This document shows positions 26,624-37,273 of a DNA stretch of 64,000 nucleotides, piece after piece. The position numbers and the translations under genes are program-made. This DNA comes from Phlyctochytrium arcticum (Eukaryota; Chytridiomycota; Chytridiomycetes; Chytridiales; Chytridiaceae): positions 496,001-560,000 of the forward strand of contig JAHLKI010000009.1 of assembly GCA_025602905.1 (NCBI GenBank), written 5' to 3'. The notes below the pieces were generated by a model. The model was given only the letters and a program-made list of their open reading frames with translations. It ran no database searches and was not told where the DNA came from. Every line of letters begins with the position of its first letter. Position 1 is the first letter of the stretch.

Positions 26624-28303
26624 ATGAAGCTCCGGTTCCCTGCGCGCAACACCTTTGCGGGTGCCCTCCTCCTCAACTTTATTGCCTTTCTCATCCCGGC
26701 ACTCTATGGCACACTCCAGAAACTCTGGATCGGGCAGATCGACCCGTCGGGCGTCAGGGTCAAGGATGCTTGGGGGTGGATGACGCTCCTGACGGACACG
26801 GCTACTGAAGGACTCTCGAGAGTCGCCTATCTCTTGGTGGGAGATTTGACCAGACCCATGGGTGATCGGCTCCAACTGGCAACAACGCTGGTTTTGGGTC
26901 AGGGATTTTCTGGTATTTTTGGGGCATCGGCACTGGCAATCGCCGCTCCGGGATTTGCTCTTCCATTTTTCTCATCCGCGGTAAGTCAGCTTGATGCATT
27001 TATCGACGTTCATGATGGACATATATACTAAACACCCTCACACAGATCAAGGCATCTTCTACAAAGTTTGTCCGTGTTGCAAGCTTCGCGGCCGGCTTTG
27101 GAGTGATTCAGGCCGCTGTTGAAGCCACTACCCGCTCTCTTGACCGCCCCGAAGTGCCAGTTGTCATTAGCCTCTGCAAAACCATCCTCAACATTATTCT
27201 TGATGCCGCATTGTTGTCCCCATACCGAGTAGACAAGGCCATCCCCACGTACAACACACAAGCAGCCATCCGACTAAGCTGTGATGGTTTTGGTGCTTTC
27301 GTTGGTTGCGTTTACTTTGTCTATCTGGTCTACAAAATCAAGCCTCGCGGAACAAAGTTTCCCATTCCGACCTTCCACACTGTCCTTGTCATTTTGCACC
27401 CCGGCAACTTTTCCGTCGTGGAAGCCGCCCTCCGCCACGGTCTTCTTCATTGGCTTGCCGCTGCAATTGTGCCGCTGAGTGCGCCTTATGCTGCCGCCTT
27501 CGGGGTTTTCAAGAAGATCAGACTGGGCTTAATTATGGTGCCTGCGCTGGCCCTTGATCGGACGAGTGTGACCATGATGGGCCATCGGTGGGGAGCTTTC
27601 CGCGAGCGGTTTGGCGATCCAAAATCATGGCGGGCGGGCCCTCTCCAGAACAACGAAGCCAAAGAGACTGGTATCGAATTGGAAGATGACACCATTGATG
27701 TCGAGCATGTCTGTTCAATCGACAAGAAAGCCCCCGTGGTGATCTCAACCGCCGTCCTAACGTCAGCCAATCCATCTTATAAAGACATTATCGGTAAGTT
27801 TATATGTGACACATTATGCGCAGCTAAGAACCTTACTGACTTGGCTTTCATTTGCATCAGATCTTGCAAGACCGGGCATCATTGCTCTTGTCGCCATTCT
27901 CGTTATCGAACTGATCCTCAACACTATTCTCTCCGCCGGTCCCATTCGAAATTTAGCCTTTTACCTGTCCAGCAACGCGCCCGTCGCAGACCTTGCCGCC
28001 AACATGTTCCACTCTCTCAACTGGACCTACATCTTGCTCTCGGCATCCATGCCGCTGGCTTCCATTTTGCTGGCCACTCGCGTCGACCTCTGGTTTTTCA
28101 GCTCGCTGGTTACCAATCTCGTCTGGCTTCTCCCTTGGTGCATCTTTTTTGCTGCCAAGGATGCATCGGCAAACAAGGCTTGGACGTATCACTCGGTCTC
28201 GTTTGCCGGACCGATGGTGTTGGGACTCTTTGTGACGATTGCCGCGGTGGGCATTTGGACTTGGCATTTGAGAAGCAAGCGACCGTTCCTGGTTAGCTTG
28301 TAA
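26624..28303 (+). CDS. MATE-like multi-pass membrane protein
   Basis: Exons 26624-26980, 27046-27793 and 27861-28303 give 515 residues with about twelve hydrophobic segments and a hydrophilic loop at about residues 310-365 (acidic, poorly conserved). Segments such as IQAAVEATTRSLDRPEVPVV and the following KTILNIILDAALLSPYRV resemble a family of fungal proteins related to MATE/MOP-type multidrug and toxin extruders. I recognise the pattern from family features rather than a named orthologue. Transport of an organic cation or secondary metabolite is inference; no substrate clue is present. A TATA box precedes it and it stands alone, not in a biosynthetic cluster. Confidence 0.6.
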
Positions 28304-28596
28304 GAAACTCTATGTCTCCTGTTGATTTTCATTACCGTTCTTGTATCTTATTTGCAACTGTTCTTTGGACCTTTCTCTACTTTTCCCATTTCTCTTAATA
28401 CCGTCCTTCTGTCCCAATGTATTATACCCTCTTTAATTTCCTGTACTTACTATAGTAATTTTTTTACTTCCCTTTCACGTATGCATACCTCACAATAACA
28501 CCTAATGTACATTGCCACAAAAAACATTCGCTGTTGGGGAACTTTTGAATTCGTAAATTCGTTGATCAGCGCCGGCTTTGGTTTCATATTCCACTT
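28304..28596. other. 3' region of the MATE-like gene
   Basis: About 290 bp of pyrimidine-rich, low-complexity sequence with runs of T and C; typical 3' UTR. No gene seen. Confidence 0.4.
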
Positions 28597-28809
28597 TCAT
28601 TCAAAATCTTCAGGCCGAGTTTGACAGTGTATGCGCTCGCTGGTGTGCTGCCCAAAACGAAACACCATATCTCCAGCTCGAATTTGATATTGATACGCTC
28701 GATGGTGGATGCCCGAAAGTAACAGGCTTCTGCTCTTGCCATGGACCTTCACCACATCTTGTCGATCGATCCGGCTGTGGGCAGTTTCCAGGGCATTTTC
28801 ATGTATCAT
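28597..28809 (-). CDS. Possible coding fragment, unrecognised
   Basis: An open minus-strand stretch of 71 codons with ordinary protein composition (contains IDRQDVVKVHGKSRS and AGDMVFRFGQHTSERI). It lies just downstream of the gene that ends at 28839 and could be its last exon, but I found no splice join that keeps the frame. It may be an independent small exon or chance. Confidence 0.25.
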   Translation of the reverse strand: MIHENALETAHSRIDRQDVVKVHGKSRSLLLSGIHHRAYQYQIRAGDMVFRFGQHTSERIHCQTRPEDFE

Positions 28810-28838
28810 CCAGCGCGAAATAAACCTATAATAAGACC

Positions 28839-29474
28839 CTAATGATGGCGAGGCCGTGGCTGTGCCGTCGGCAACTTCTCACTTTGGACAAACCGGGGAT
28901 TATCGGCTTCATTGAAAGGGACCGGGAGGATTGGTTGATTATGTTCGGGTACCGAGTCTTGGTGCTGTCCGGCTGGCCTCTCGTGTTTAACTACGGGCAG
29001 TTCCCTTTTGAGAACCCCTGGTTCCTGCATTTTGGCGTTCGGTATTATGTGGCTAAACCCCCAGTTCGGGGGATTCGCATTCTGCACCAAGGCCGCCATT
29101 CCCCAAACTTTGCAGTCAGGAGCGCGCTCCTGCCACGCCCTCATATACTTTGGCAATCGGTCTTTGGCCTTCTTGTTGGCTCGTCTTGTAATCTTCTCGC
29201 GCGAGGAAGGAACGGCAGGGTTGGTGGGGTTGACTTGAACGACGAGGTGAGATTGTCCGTCCTCGCTTTCAAAGACAAGGTCGCCTCTACCATCGAGCAT
29301 CTGTCCATCTTCGCCTTTCGCACGGTGACCCAGGGTCGGGATGCCTGTGATATAGTTGCGGGCAGCTACTTTGGGAAACAAGTTGGAGATGCTTGGGGCC
29401 TCCCCGCGACGATGGGCCATGAGGAGGTCATGTATTGCCCGGGATCTGTTGGTGCTGAAATTTGGGAGCGACAT
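28839..29474 (-). CDS. Unknown protein, possible degenerate PD-(D/E)xK fold
   Basis: A single-exon frame of 211 residues from ATG 29474 (the frame is open 28 codons further, without an ATG). I do not recognise the family with certainty. The centre reads GRGDLVFESEDGQSHLVVQV, which has the spacing of the PD-(D/E)xK nuclease core (Asp on one strand, then hydrophobic beta strand with ExK), and is followed by a basic helix (REKITRRANKKAKDR) as in several fungal and plant proteins of that fold. Here the expected E-x-K is Q-V-N, so the active site would be dead. The tail (residues 150-211) is Pro/Gln-rich. The opposite strand is also open over the whole gene but has an antisense-like Cys/Trp-rich composition. 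Confidence 0.45.
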   Translation of the reverse strand: MSLPNFSTNRSRAIHDLLMAHRRGEAPSISNLFPKVAARNYITGIPTLGHRAKGEDGQMLDGRGDLVFESEDGQSHLVVQVNPTNPAVPSSREKITRRANKKAKDRLPKYMRAWQERAPDCKVWGMAALVQNANPPNWGFSHIIPNAKMQEPGVLKRELPVVKHERPAGQHQDSVPEHNQPILPVPFNEADNPRFVQSEKLPTAQPRPRHH

Positions 29475-30450
29475 TTTTTGTACCGCTGCACCACAAGAAA
29501 AAACAAAGGGGAAAGTTTTGACAGTGCGCAGCTGGGTTTTCCAGGGGGGGTTTCCCAATATATGACACTTGATGACCTCAGCACATAGTTAGGGCTGGGT
29601 TGGACGTGGGAAAAGGGCAGCTGTCACATCCAACGATTGTTGAATTTCCTCCGCAGCAGCAGTAGGCAGTTTTCGGGAAAGAGATGCATTTAAAAAATCA
29701 ACCTTCCAGTCTTTTTTGTATGCCCGCCTCCGGGACGAGAAGACCGGCAAGCTCGAAACTTTTGATCAAACGGCGAGAAGTCCTGCAACCTGTCTGTTAG
29801 ATCAAATCGCGACAAACTTGTTTTCAAGAATATCGGCCAGAACAGGACTGCTTTACCGTGAGAATCCTGCCACATCTTGTCAGCAGTACACTGACTCGCA
29901 AAGCAGGGTACAGCGATTGCTGCAGTCGGAGATCACACACAAAACTACTTTCCTGATTCTGTGGTGCGCACATATAAAATATAGAATGATTTGATTCCTC
30001 ATTTGAGCGGAAACGAATGGCATGAGTTACATTGCAAAAATGCCTGGATTTTAGTATCATATTCATTCAGGATTGGTCAAGGTCCGTGATGACAAACCAC
30101 TGGTGTTTCACCATAAAACAATTATGCAGGGCAGGATCGGCAGGTTCGCAGCATCGCACTATAGGCCTTGTGTTTGACCTTGCAAATCTATATAACAGCT
30201 CTGACTGGGAGCTTGCCCAGATTTCATACTGGTTGCGGAGTTGCAGCCGTCAGCCAAATTTGAAATTTCCCCAGTAGTCAATCGGGACTGTCTGTGGCGC
30301 AGCCGCAAGTTGATTCCGTGGTTCCGACATCCCGTAGCGACTGGAGCAACGTGAATCGACTGCAACTTCACAAAATTGACTTCTACTGCCACGCTCTGAT
30401 AAATTACATTCTGGTTGAAAATCCGTGGAACTCATAAGGGGACTACAACC
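29475..30450. other. Long upstream region of Lon, no gene recognised
   Basis: Nearly 1 kb between a minus-strand unknown gene and the Lon gene. Frames up to about 90 codons occur on both strands without recognisable content. It presumably contains the Lon promoter; I saw no confident element. Confidence 0.4.
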
Positions 30451-33400
30451 ATGGCGGCACGCTCAGGGGACGTCTTATTGACGTTTTCCAAAAACATTCC
30501 ACGAACTCTTCTGAATCAACTGACAAATCTGCAACAACCCTTTATCCTCCAGTTACGAACCACGCCAAGCTTTGCGAAACGATATGCTTCGTCCTCGGCA
30601 TCGGCAGCACACCGTGGTCTTGCCTTTCCTCCCCTTCACCCTCCACACCACCTGCGCTCCACCCTTCTCCGATCTCCCAGCACAATTCACGGTCTGAATG
30701 CCAGATCGTTCATGTCAAGATCGGCGGTATGGGATAAAGCGACTGGTGGCAAAGGGGACGGAAATGGGAAATGGGGTGATGAAGGGATCGCACTAAAGGA
30801 TGATACGGACAAGACGCCGGGGAATAATGAGCAATCGGATGGCCAGGCGACTGCACCCGCTGATGGTGAGAATGGAGCAGTAGCTAGCGGAGGAGCAGGG
30901 GGAGCGTCCGATGGAGGGGGTGGGGATGGAAAAGGTGAAAATGATGATTTTGTCGAAAAGATTATCACGCAGAACCCGGAAGGATCGACGACCGAAATCA
31001 ATACCAGCGCCCTGGAGACCATCTCGGTTCCCAAAGAGTATCCCCAACTACTTGCCATTCCACTGAATCGCCGACCATTATTCCCTGGATTCTACAAGTC
31101 ATTGTACATCAAGGATCCTCAAGCCATCGCTGCCATCCAGGAACTGATGAACCGACGACAGCCCTACGTCGGCATCTTCCTGTCCAAAAATGATGATCTC
31201 GCCGATGATGTTGTCACTGACGTATCGCAGATTCATCGCGTTGGTGTATTTGCACAAGTCACCAATGTCTACCAAGCAGGGCCGGACAACTCTGCCTTGA
31301 CCGTTGTTTTGTACCCCCACCGCCGTATTCGTCTCAACAAGCTCGTTGGACCGCCACCAGCAAAGGCCACCCCCGTTGTTGCGACCATCACGGAAGGCGA
31401 AAACAAAGACGCTAAAGAGCAGGATGAATCTGCCAAGGAAAAGCCCGAACTGTCGGATGAGGAGACGGCAGAGTACCTTCCAATCAACAAGCACCTGGCA
31501 AACTACCATGTTTCCCTGGCCGATGTTGAAAACATGCCAGACGAGCCCTTTAACCCCAACAACAATATCGTTCGTGCGGTCACACAAGAAATGCTCAACG
31601 CGTTGAAGGAAATCTCAAACTTGAGTCCATTGATTCGAGACCAAATCATCACATTCTCTATTCAAACTGGCGGAAATGCCTTTGCTGACCCTGCCAAATT
31701 GGCTGATTTCGCTGCGGCGATTTCATCCGGAGAGCCATCTCAGTTGCAAGGAGTCTTGGAAAGTCTTGTAATTGAGGAACGTTTACAAAAGGCTCTTATT
31801 GTTGTCAAAAACGAGCTGGCGAATGCCAAGTTGCAGCAGGAGATTGCAAAGGAAGTTGACAAGAAGATTACGCGACGGCAGCAAGAATATTTCCTGATGG
31901 AACAGTTGAAGGGGATCAAGAAGGAGCTTGGCATTGACACTGACGGCAAGGACAAATTAATCGAAAAGTTCAAGGAACGGGCCGTCAAACTGAATATGCC
32001 CGAGGCTGTCAAAAAGGTGTTTGACGAGGAACTTACCAAATTGCAACATCTTGAAGCTGCTGCATCCGAGTTTAACGTTACGCGAAACTACCTGGACTGG
32101 CTCACACAGATTCCATGGGGACAGTATAGCAAAGAAAATTTTGATATCAAGCATGCCGCCACTGTTCTGGATGAGGACCATTATGGTTTGAATGATGTCA
32201 AAGATCGAATTCTGGAGTTTATCGCTGTAGGAAAGCTGCGTGGCACCGTGGAAGGCAAGATTATCTGTTTGCAAGGACCCCCTGGAGTGGGTAAAACATC
32301 CATTGGCAAATCGATTGCTCGCGCTTTAGGCCGCGAGTTTTTCCGATTCAGTGTAGGAGGGTTGACTGATGTTGCTGAAATCAAGGGGCATCGTCGCACA
32401 TATGTAGGCGCCATGCCGGGCAAGGTCGTGCAAGCGCTCAAGAAGGTGCAGACCGAGAATCCCTTGATCATGATTGATGAGATTGACAAACTGGGTCGTG
32501 GACATCAAGGAGATCCCGCCTCTGCTTTGCTGGAGCTGCTGGATCCAGAGCAGAACAATTCGTTCTTGGATCATTACATGGACGTACCATTGGATCTCTC
32601 CAAAGTATTGTTTGTGTGCACCGCCAACATGCTGGAAACAATACCTGCTCCTCTACTGGACCGTATGGAAATCATTCGACTCTCCGGCTACGTTGCCGAG
32701 GAGAAGGTTGCTATCGCGTCAAAGTACCTTGCTCCAAGTGCCCGCGAAGCTGCCGGTTTGACGGATGCGGACGTCAAAGTGGAGGATAGCGCCATCGAAC
32801 ATCTGATTCGTTTCTACTGCCGCGAAAGTGGCGTGCGAAATCTGAAAAAGCACATTGACAAGATTTACCGCAAAGCGGCTTTCAAGATTGTCAAAGGTGA
32901 TAGCGATGGCGCTGCCATTGGCAAACCTTTGGATGTGAAGCCGGAGAACCTGAAAGAATACGTTGGGTCTCCGGTTTTCACGTCCGACCGTATGTATGAT
33001 CACACGCCACCAGGTGTCGTGATGGGATTGGCTTGGACATCTATGGGTATGGGCACTCAGCAGCTTCGATGGACTTCCATTGGTTTGATACTGACGTACA
33101 TTTCATCCTGCAGGTGGTTCATCTCTTTACATCGAGTCTGTTCTTGAATCTGCCATCTCCGACGGCGGCGGCAAGCCTTCCTTCCACCGCACCGGTCAAA
33201 TGGGCGATGTCATGAAAGAAAGTACCACTATCGCCTACACCTACGCCCGCGCTCTCATGACCAAGAAATTCCCCGATAACAAACTCTTTGACAAAGCTCA
33301 CATTCATTTACATGTGCCAGAGGGTGCGACGCCCAAAGATGGTGAGTACTCTGCCCCCGCAACTTAGCACAAAACACAGAGACTAATGCCGATTTCTATA

Positions 33401-33700
33401 GGACCTTCTGCGGGCAGTACCATGGTCACCTCACTCTTGTCTCTCGGTCTGAACCGATCGGTGATACCAGATGTCGCTATGACTGGCGAGATCACACTCA
33501 CCGGAAAGATTCTGAAGATTGGTGGTGTCAAAGAGAAGACCATTGCCGCCAAGCGATCAGGAGTCAAAAATATTATTTTCCCGGCCGCCAATCGCGCTGA
33601 CTGGGATGAGCTTGCTGATTACATCAAAGAAGGCCTGGAACCTCATTTTGTCAGCTGGTATGAGGAGATATTTGATGTAGTGTTCCCTGCCGAAAAGTAG
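30451..33700 (+). CDS. PIM1: Mitochondrial Lon protease
   Basis: ATP-dependent serine protease of the mitochondrial matrix that removes misfolded proteins and supports mtDNA maintenance. Exons 30451-33046, 33114-33341 and 33402-33700 give 1040 residues. Residues 1-90 are a basic, Ser-rich mitochondrial presequence. The LON N domain begins near [18 protein letters not shown] (about residue 195). The AAA+ module has Walker [10 protein letters not shown] (about 609) and Walker B LIMIDEID (about 672). The protease domain has catalytic Ser944 in GPSAGST and Lys987 in [12 protein letters not shown], with the 43-residue spacing seen in E. coli Lon. ATG 30451 was chosen because the frame upstream lacks another ATG. 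Acidic Gly-rich inserts at residues 95-180 and 320-350 are as in other fungal Lon proteins. Confidence 0.97.
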
Positions 33701-33816
33701 AGCATCGTTTATGGTCTAATGTGTATAGTGCCATGCCATTTTGTATATTTTCATAGACATCGATCTCGTTGCTGTTAAATTAAAAAATAGTACATGCTGA
33801 TACAAAGAGGGCCACT

Positions 33817-34533
33817 TTAGCGCTTGGCTTTGCCTGACGCAGTAAGGTGAAGCACCTTTGCTGAATCAAATACCGCATCCACTGTCCTGGGTATTGATGG
33901 CTCACCAGTGAGTTTGGACGGCGCGTAAAACCGTACCCAGTCTCGGACTATTGTACTAAGCGCCGTATCACTGTCAAGACTCCAAAACCCCCAAACACCT
34001 GCCGCGAAGCACATCCTGCGAAAATATCCACTAAAAGTCTTGGATAAGAGTTGTTTGGTCGAGCCAAATACGTAGTACACGCCCTTATCCCAATCCTCAG
34101 CATTGATTGGTACCCAGACCACCTGCCCATGCATCCTTTTGCCATTCACAGCAGGTGAAGAAGTGTCATTTTCGAGACAAGTCGTAGCGACTGGATCGCA
34201 GTTCCAGATCGTATAGGCCAAGACGTGAGGCGGCACCTCTTCCCTACACCGCGTATAATCCTTTAAAGGATTGACCCCACAATTCCCAACTGGTATTGTT
34301 ACTCCATTGTGCAATTTGACGTCCCACATCAAATGCATGCCGTCTGATACAAGATAAAATGCTTTCAGATCGTCGGGAAGGCGTTCCGGGCCGTGCAGAC
34401 GCTCCCAGGATTCGAGTGCTTGGAGCGTCAAGACAAACCCGGAATGAAGCTGGATGTTATCGACCAGCGGGCAACTTCGAAGATAGGAGATTAAAGGGGC
34501 CAGTAGCGTATTTAATGGTTTGCTGTTCGGCAT
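33817..34533 (-). CDS. TPGS2: Tubulin polyglutamylase complex subunit 2
   Basis: TPGS2 (PGs2) is part of the complex that adds glutamate chains to tubulin tails in cilia, centrioles and neurons. A single exon gives 238 residues. Residues 50-180 form an SMI1/KNR4-like fold: LPDDLKAFYLVSDGMHLMWD is the signature (human has PEDVKNFYLMTNGFHMTW), followed by PVGNCGVNPLKDY, WVPINAEDW and the WFYGSTK-like strand. It lacks the poly-Pro tail of the animal protein. ATG 34533 is the first in frame. Its presence implies cilia or flagella, since non-flagellated fungi lack tubulin polyglutamylase. It diverges from SPAG16, with only 152 bp between the starts. Confidence 0.82.
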   Translation of the reverse strand: MPNSKPLNTLLAPLISYLRSCPLVDNIQLHSGFVLTLQALESWERLHGPERLPDDLKAFYLVSDGMHLMWDVKLHNGVTIPVGNCGVNPLKDYTRCREEVPPHVLAYTIWNCDPVATTCLENDTSSPAVNGKRMHGQVVWVPINAEDWDKGVYYVFGSTKQLLSKTFSGYFRRMCFAAGVWGFWSLDSDTALSTIVRDWVRFYAPSKLTGEPSIPRTVDAVFDSAKVLHLTASGKAKR

Positions 34534-34685
34534 TACTTTCTTCAATCTTTGACCGCGAAACCCTCTCGCGGACGGAACTTGTTTAGACGGGAGCGCGGAG
34601 CCTGTGGCTTGGACTTACATAATCGTTAGATCCCGACAAATTTCGCTGGAACGTTTTACAAGTTTGGAACACCTTTTTCGCAGCT
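34534..34685. promoter_or_regulatory. Bidirectional promoter between TPGS2 and SPAG16
   Basis: Only 152 bp separate the two start codons, so these two flagellar genes probably share a promoter. I looked for an RFX X-box and saw no good match. Confidence 0.5.
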
Positions 34686-37206
34686 ATGAATACGGCCGTA
34701 GCTCCTCCACCACTACCGAAAACACTATCAGCAGCCAAAAATGTCATTTCGAATCCGACCCCGGGCAGCCCGCTCTCAACTCTGAAAAGCAATACAAAAA
34801 CCCCAGCTATCGCGGAGAATGACGATGATGTTCAAAAGACCTACTTTCTCGAAGGTTGGACATATCATACTTTAAGATCTGAATACAAGGATATTGACAG
34901 TAGCTTTCTTGTATGTCCAGCCGCTGAACCTATACAAGATCTGGACGACGATGAGTTGAGCTTTGAGGAGATTGCTGTCGAGGAATTTGAGGTTTTCGAA
35001 GACGATGAAGAGGATGAGTCGTTGGAGAAGGCGGTCCAAAATATCCACGAACGAAGCTTTTTTGGAGGCAAGTAGGATAGTCAATTGAGGATCATTGAGG
35101 ATCTAACGCGAATATGAACAGTGCACGTCGAGCCGCCCACCAAGGCCGAGGAAATCAGTCCAACTTTGACCCGTCGGCCAGAAGTTATTGACGATTACAT
35201 TCGAAACTACCTTTCTAGTAAGGGCTTGATGAAGAGCCTGGACGTCTTTCAGGTAGAATGCTACGAGCAAAGAATGACGCGTGACTCGAGACTCAAAACC
35301 TTTGCTCTTGTAGAATGAGTGGTATGAGGCGATGCAGAAAGGGACACTCAGTGCAGAAGATGTGTCTATTGTTCCCGACGTATATCAGAGAAACCAAGAT
35401 CTTGCTGATGCTCTGCAAAAGCTGCGCGTTGACGTGGAGAACTATAAGGAGATTGCAAGGTAACAAAGGTACTAAGCGGTGGTCGGCTACTGTTCTCTCA
35501 CACATAAAGCTAGCAAAGCTCGGGCAACCTACGATAAACTTCGCAAAGAGCGCAATTTCCATCGTATGCATCACAAGCGAGTCGTACAAGAAAAGAATAA
35601 ACTCATAGGGGACATCAAACGACTTAAAAAGCATTATGAGGGCTACGAACCGATGCTCAAGACTTTACAAGTCAAATATGAGGCAGCAATGAAAGAAAAG
35701 ATGCTTACCAGATTGGAAAGAGATCGTCTGGCCAGCAAAGTTGTACATCTGGAGGGAGTTGCACGGAATGCCGAACGACGAGACCGCGATCGCGAATCAT
35801 CAGGTAGGCTAGTTTACCAATCGAAGACCCGGAAGAACGGACTTTTGAACGTAAGGTGCAGGAGAGCCAACAACAAGGCCAAGCAGTCATAGTAAATTGC
35901 GTGCAGCACCAAAGGAGCAATCGAGTGGCCAGAACGCACCGAAACTGAAGAAAACAACAAACCGTGAGAATGTTTTACCGCTTGAAGACCGCACAAATCC
36001 CTACCTCCATATCGATCTTCCCACCGCCAAGTTTGACAAGATGCGACCAATACACTCGCTAAAAGCACATGACATGGCTGTCAGCTCGTACGTGAGTGCA
36101 TACGCTATACGTCGGCTCTGGCTGATATCTATTTTCCGATTTTTAGCCTCAAGTATCACCCCAAAAAAGCGATAATTGCCACGACTTCGGATGACCATAC
36201 GTGGAAGATGTGGTCTTTCCCATCCGGCGAGCTGATTATGAGCGGGTCAGGACACAAAGACTGGATAGCTGAATGTGACTTCCATCCAAAGTAGGTGGAC
36301 CCATCATTCCAATTTCATGATGACACCTACTCAGTGATTTTGCATCAGAGGGCAACATTTGGCTACCGCATCTGGAGATGGCACTGTCAAAATCTGGGAT
36401 TTTAGTAAAGGATCGGTAGCCACAACTTTAACAGATCATACACAGGCTGTATGGTCTTGCGCTTTCCATGACACAGGCGATTTCCTGGCAAGTTGTTCCA
36501 TGGATCATACCGCTAAGCTATGGGACATGCACACGTAAGTCCGGTAGAGCTCCTGGAATGGCTACATCCTGACGTTGACTAAAGGGGAAAATGTCGGCAA
36601 ACGTTCCGCGGTCACGCCGATTCCGTCAATCAAGTTACATTTATCCCTTACACGAATTTACTGGTGACCTGCTCTGGCGATAAAACAATGTCGATATGGG
36701 ACGCCCGCACGGGACTCTGCTCCCAAACACTTTACGGTCATGCCAATGCCATCAACTCCGTTGCCTTTTCCCTTCAGGTACGCGATTGAATGCAAGTGAG
36801 CAGATCCAGTCACTGACTATGCGCACACATTAGGGGAATAACGTTGCGTCTTGTGACGCAGACGGCATTGTCAAGTTTTGGGACATTCGGAACGTATCTG
36901 AGCTTGCTAGCTGTGACGCTGGACGTCAGACGGCCAATCGCGTTAGCTTTGACCCGAGTGGGAATATTTTGGCAGTTGCTCTGAATCACGGAGGATGTAG
37001 ATTGATCAACGCCAAAGATCTAACTGCCAGACTACCGGGCAAAGATATTGAGGGTCATAGTGACTCTTGTCAGGCTGCAATTTTCGATCGAAATGCGGAA
37101 TATTTGATTACAGCGGGCAGTGGTATGACTGTAATTTTCGCCTCTTTCATTACCATGATTTGCTGACATTTTCATCTCAGATGGTGGAGTAAGAATACTG
37201 CAATGA
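34686..37206 (+). CDS. SPAG16: SPAG16/PF20, axonemal central-apparatus WD40 protein
   Basis: PF20 in Chlamydomonas and SPAG16 in mammals sit on the central pair of the motile axoneme and are needed for beating. Ten exons (34686-35071, 35159-35252, 35314-35459, 35514-35803, 35907-36087, 36147-36290, 36349-36534, 36585-36777, 36834-37122, 37181-37206) give 644 residues (human 631). The acidic N-terminus is typical of the family; then PEVIDDYIRNYLSSKGL, KERNFHRMHHKRVVQEKNKL and LKKHYEGYEP coiled coil are close to the human sequence. Residues 366-644 are seven WD repeats (for example GDGTVKIWD, SGDKTMSIWDARTGLCSQ). The exon 1-2 junction is the weakest: it uses the acceptor at 35157-35158 because the nearer ones break the frame. 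Confidence 0.93.
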
Positions 37207-37273
37207 CCTTGTCAAATATCGATTCTATGTATAATGTATAAAGCTATGAACATAATGAACCGAATGATCACGG

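Noticed and set aside
28842..29588. A 248-codon plus-strand frame opposite the unknown minus-strand gene
   Set aside because: Its composition (many Cys, Trp, Arg; no periodicity) is that of antisense sequence, whereas the minus strand has a normal protein composition.
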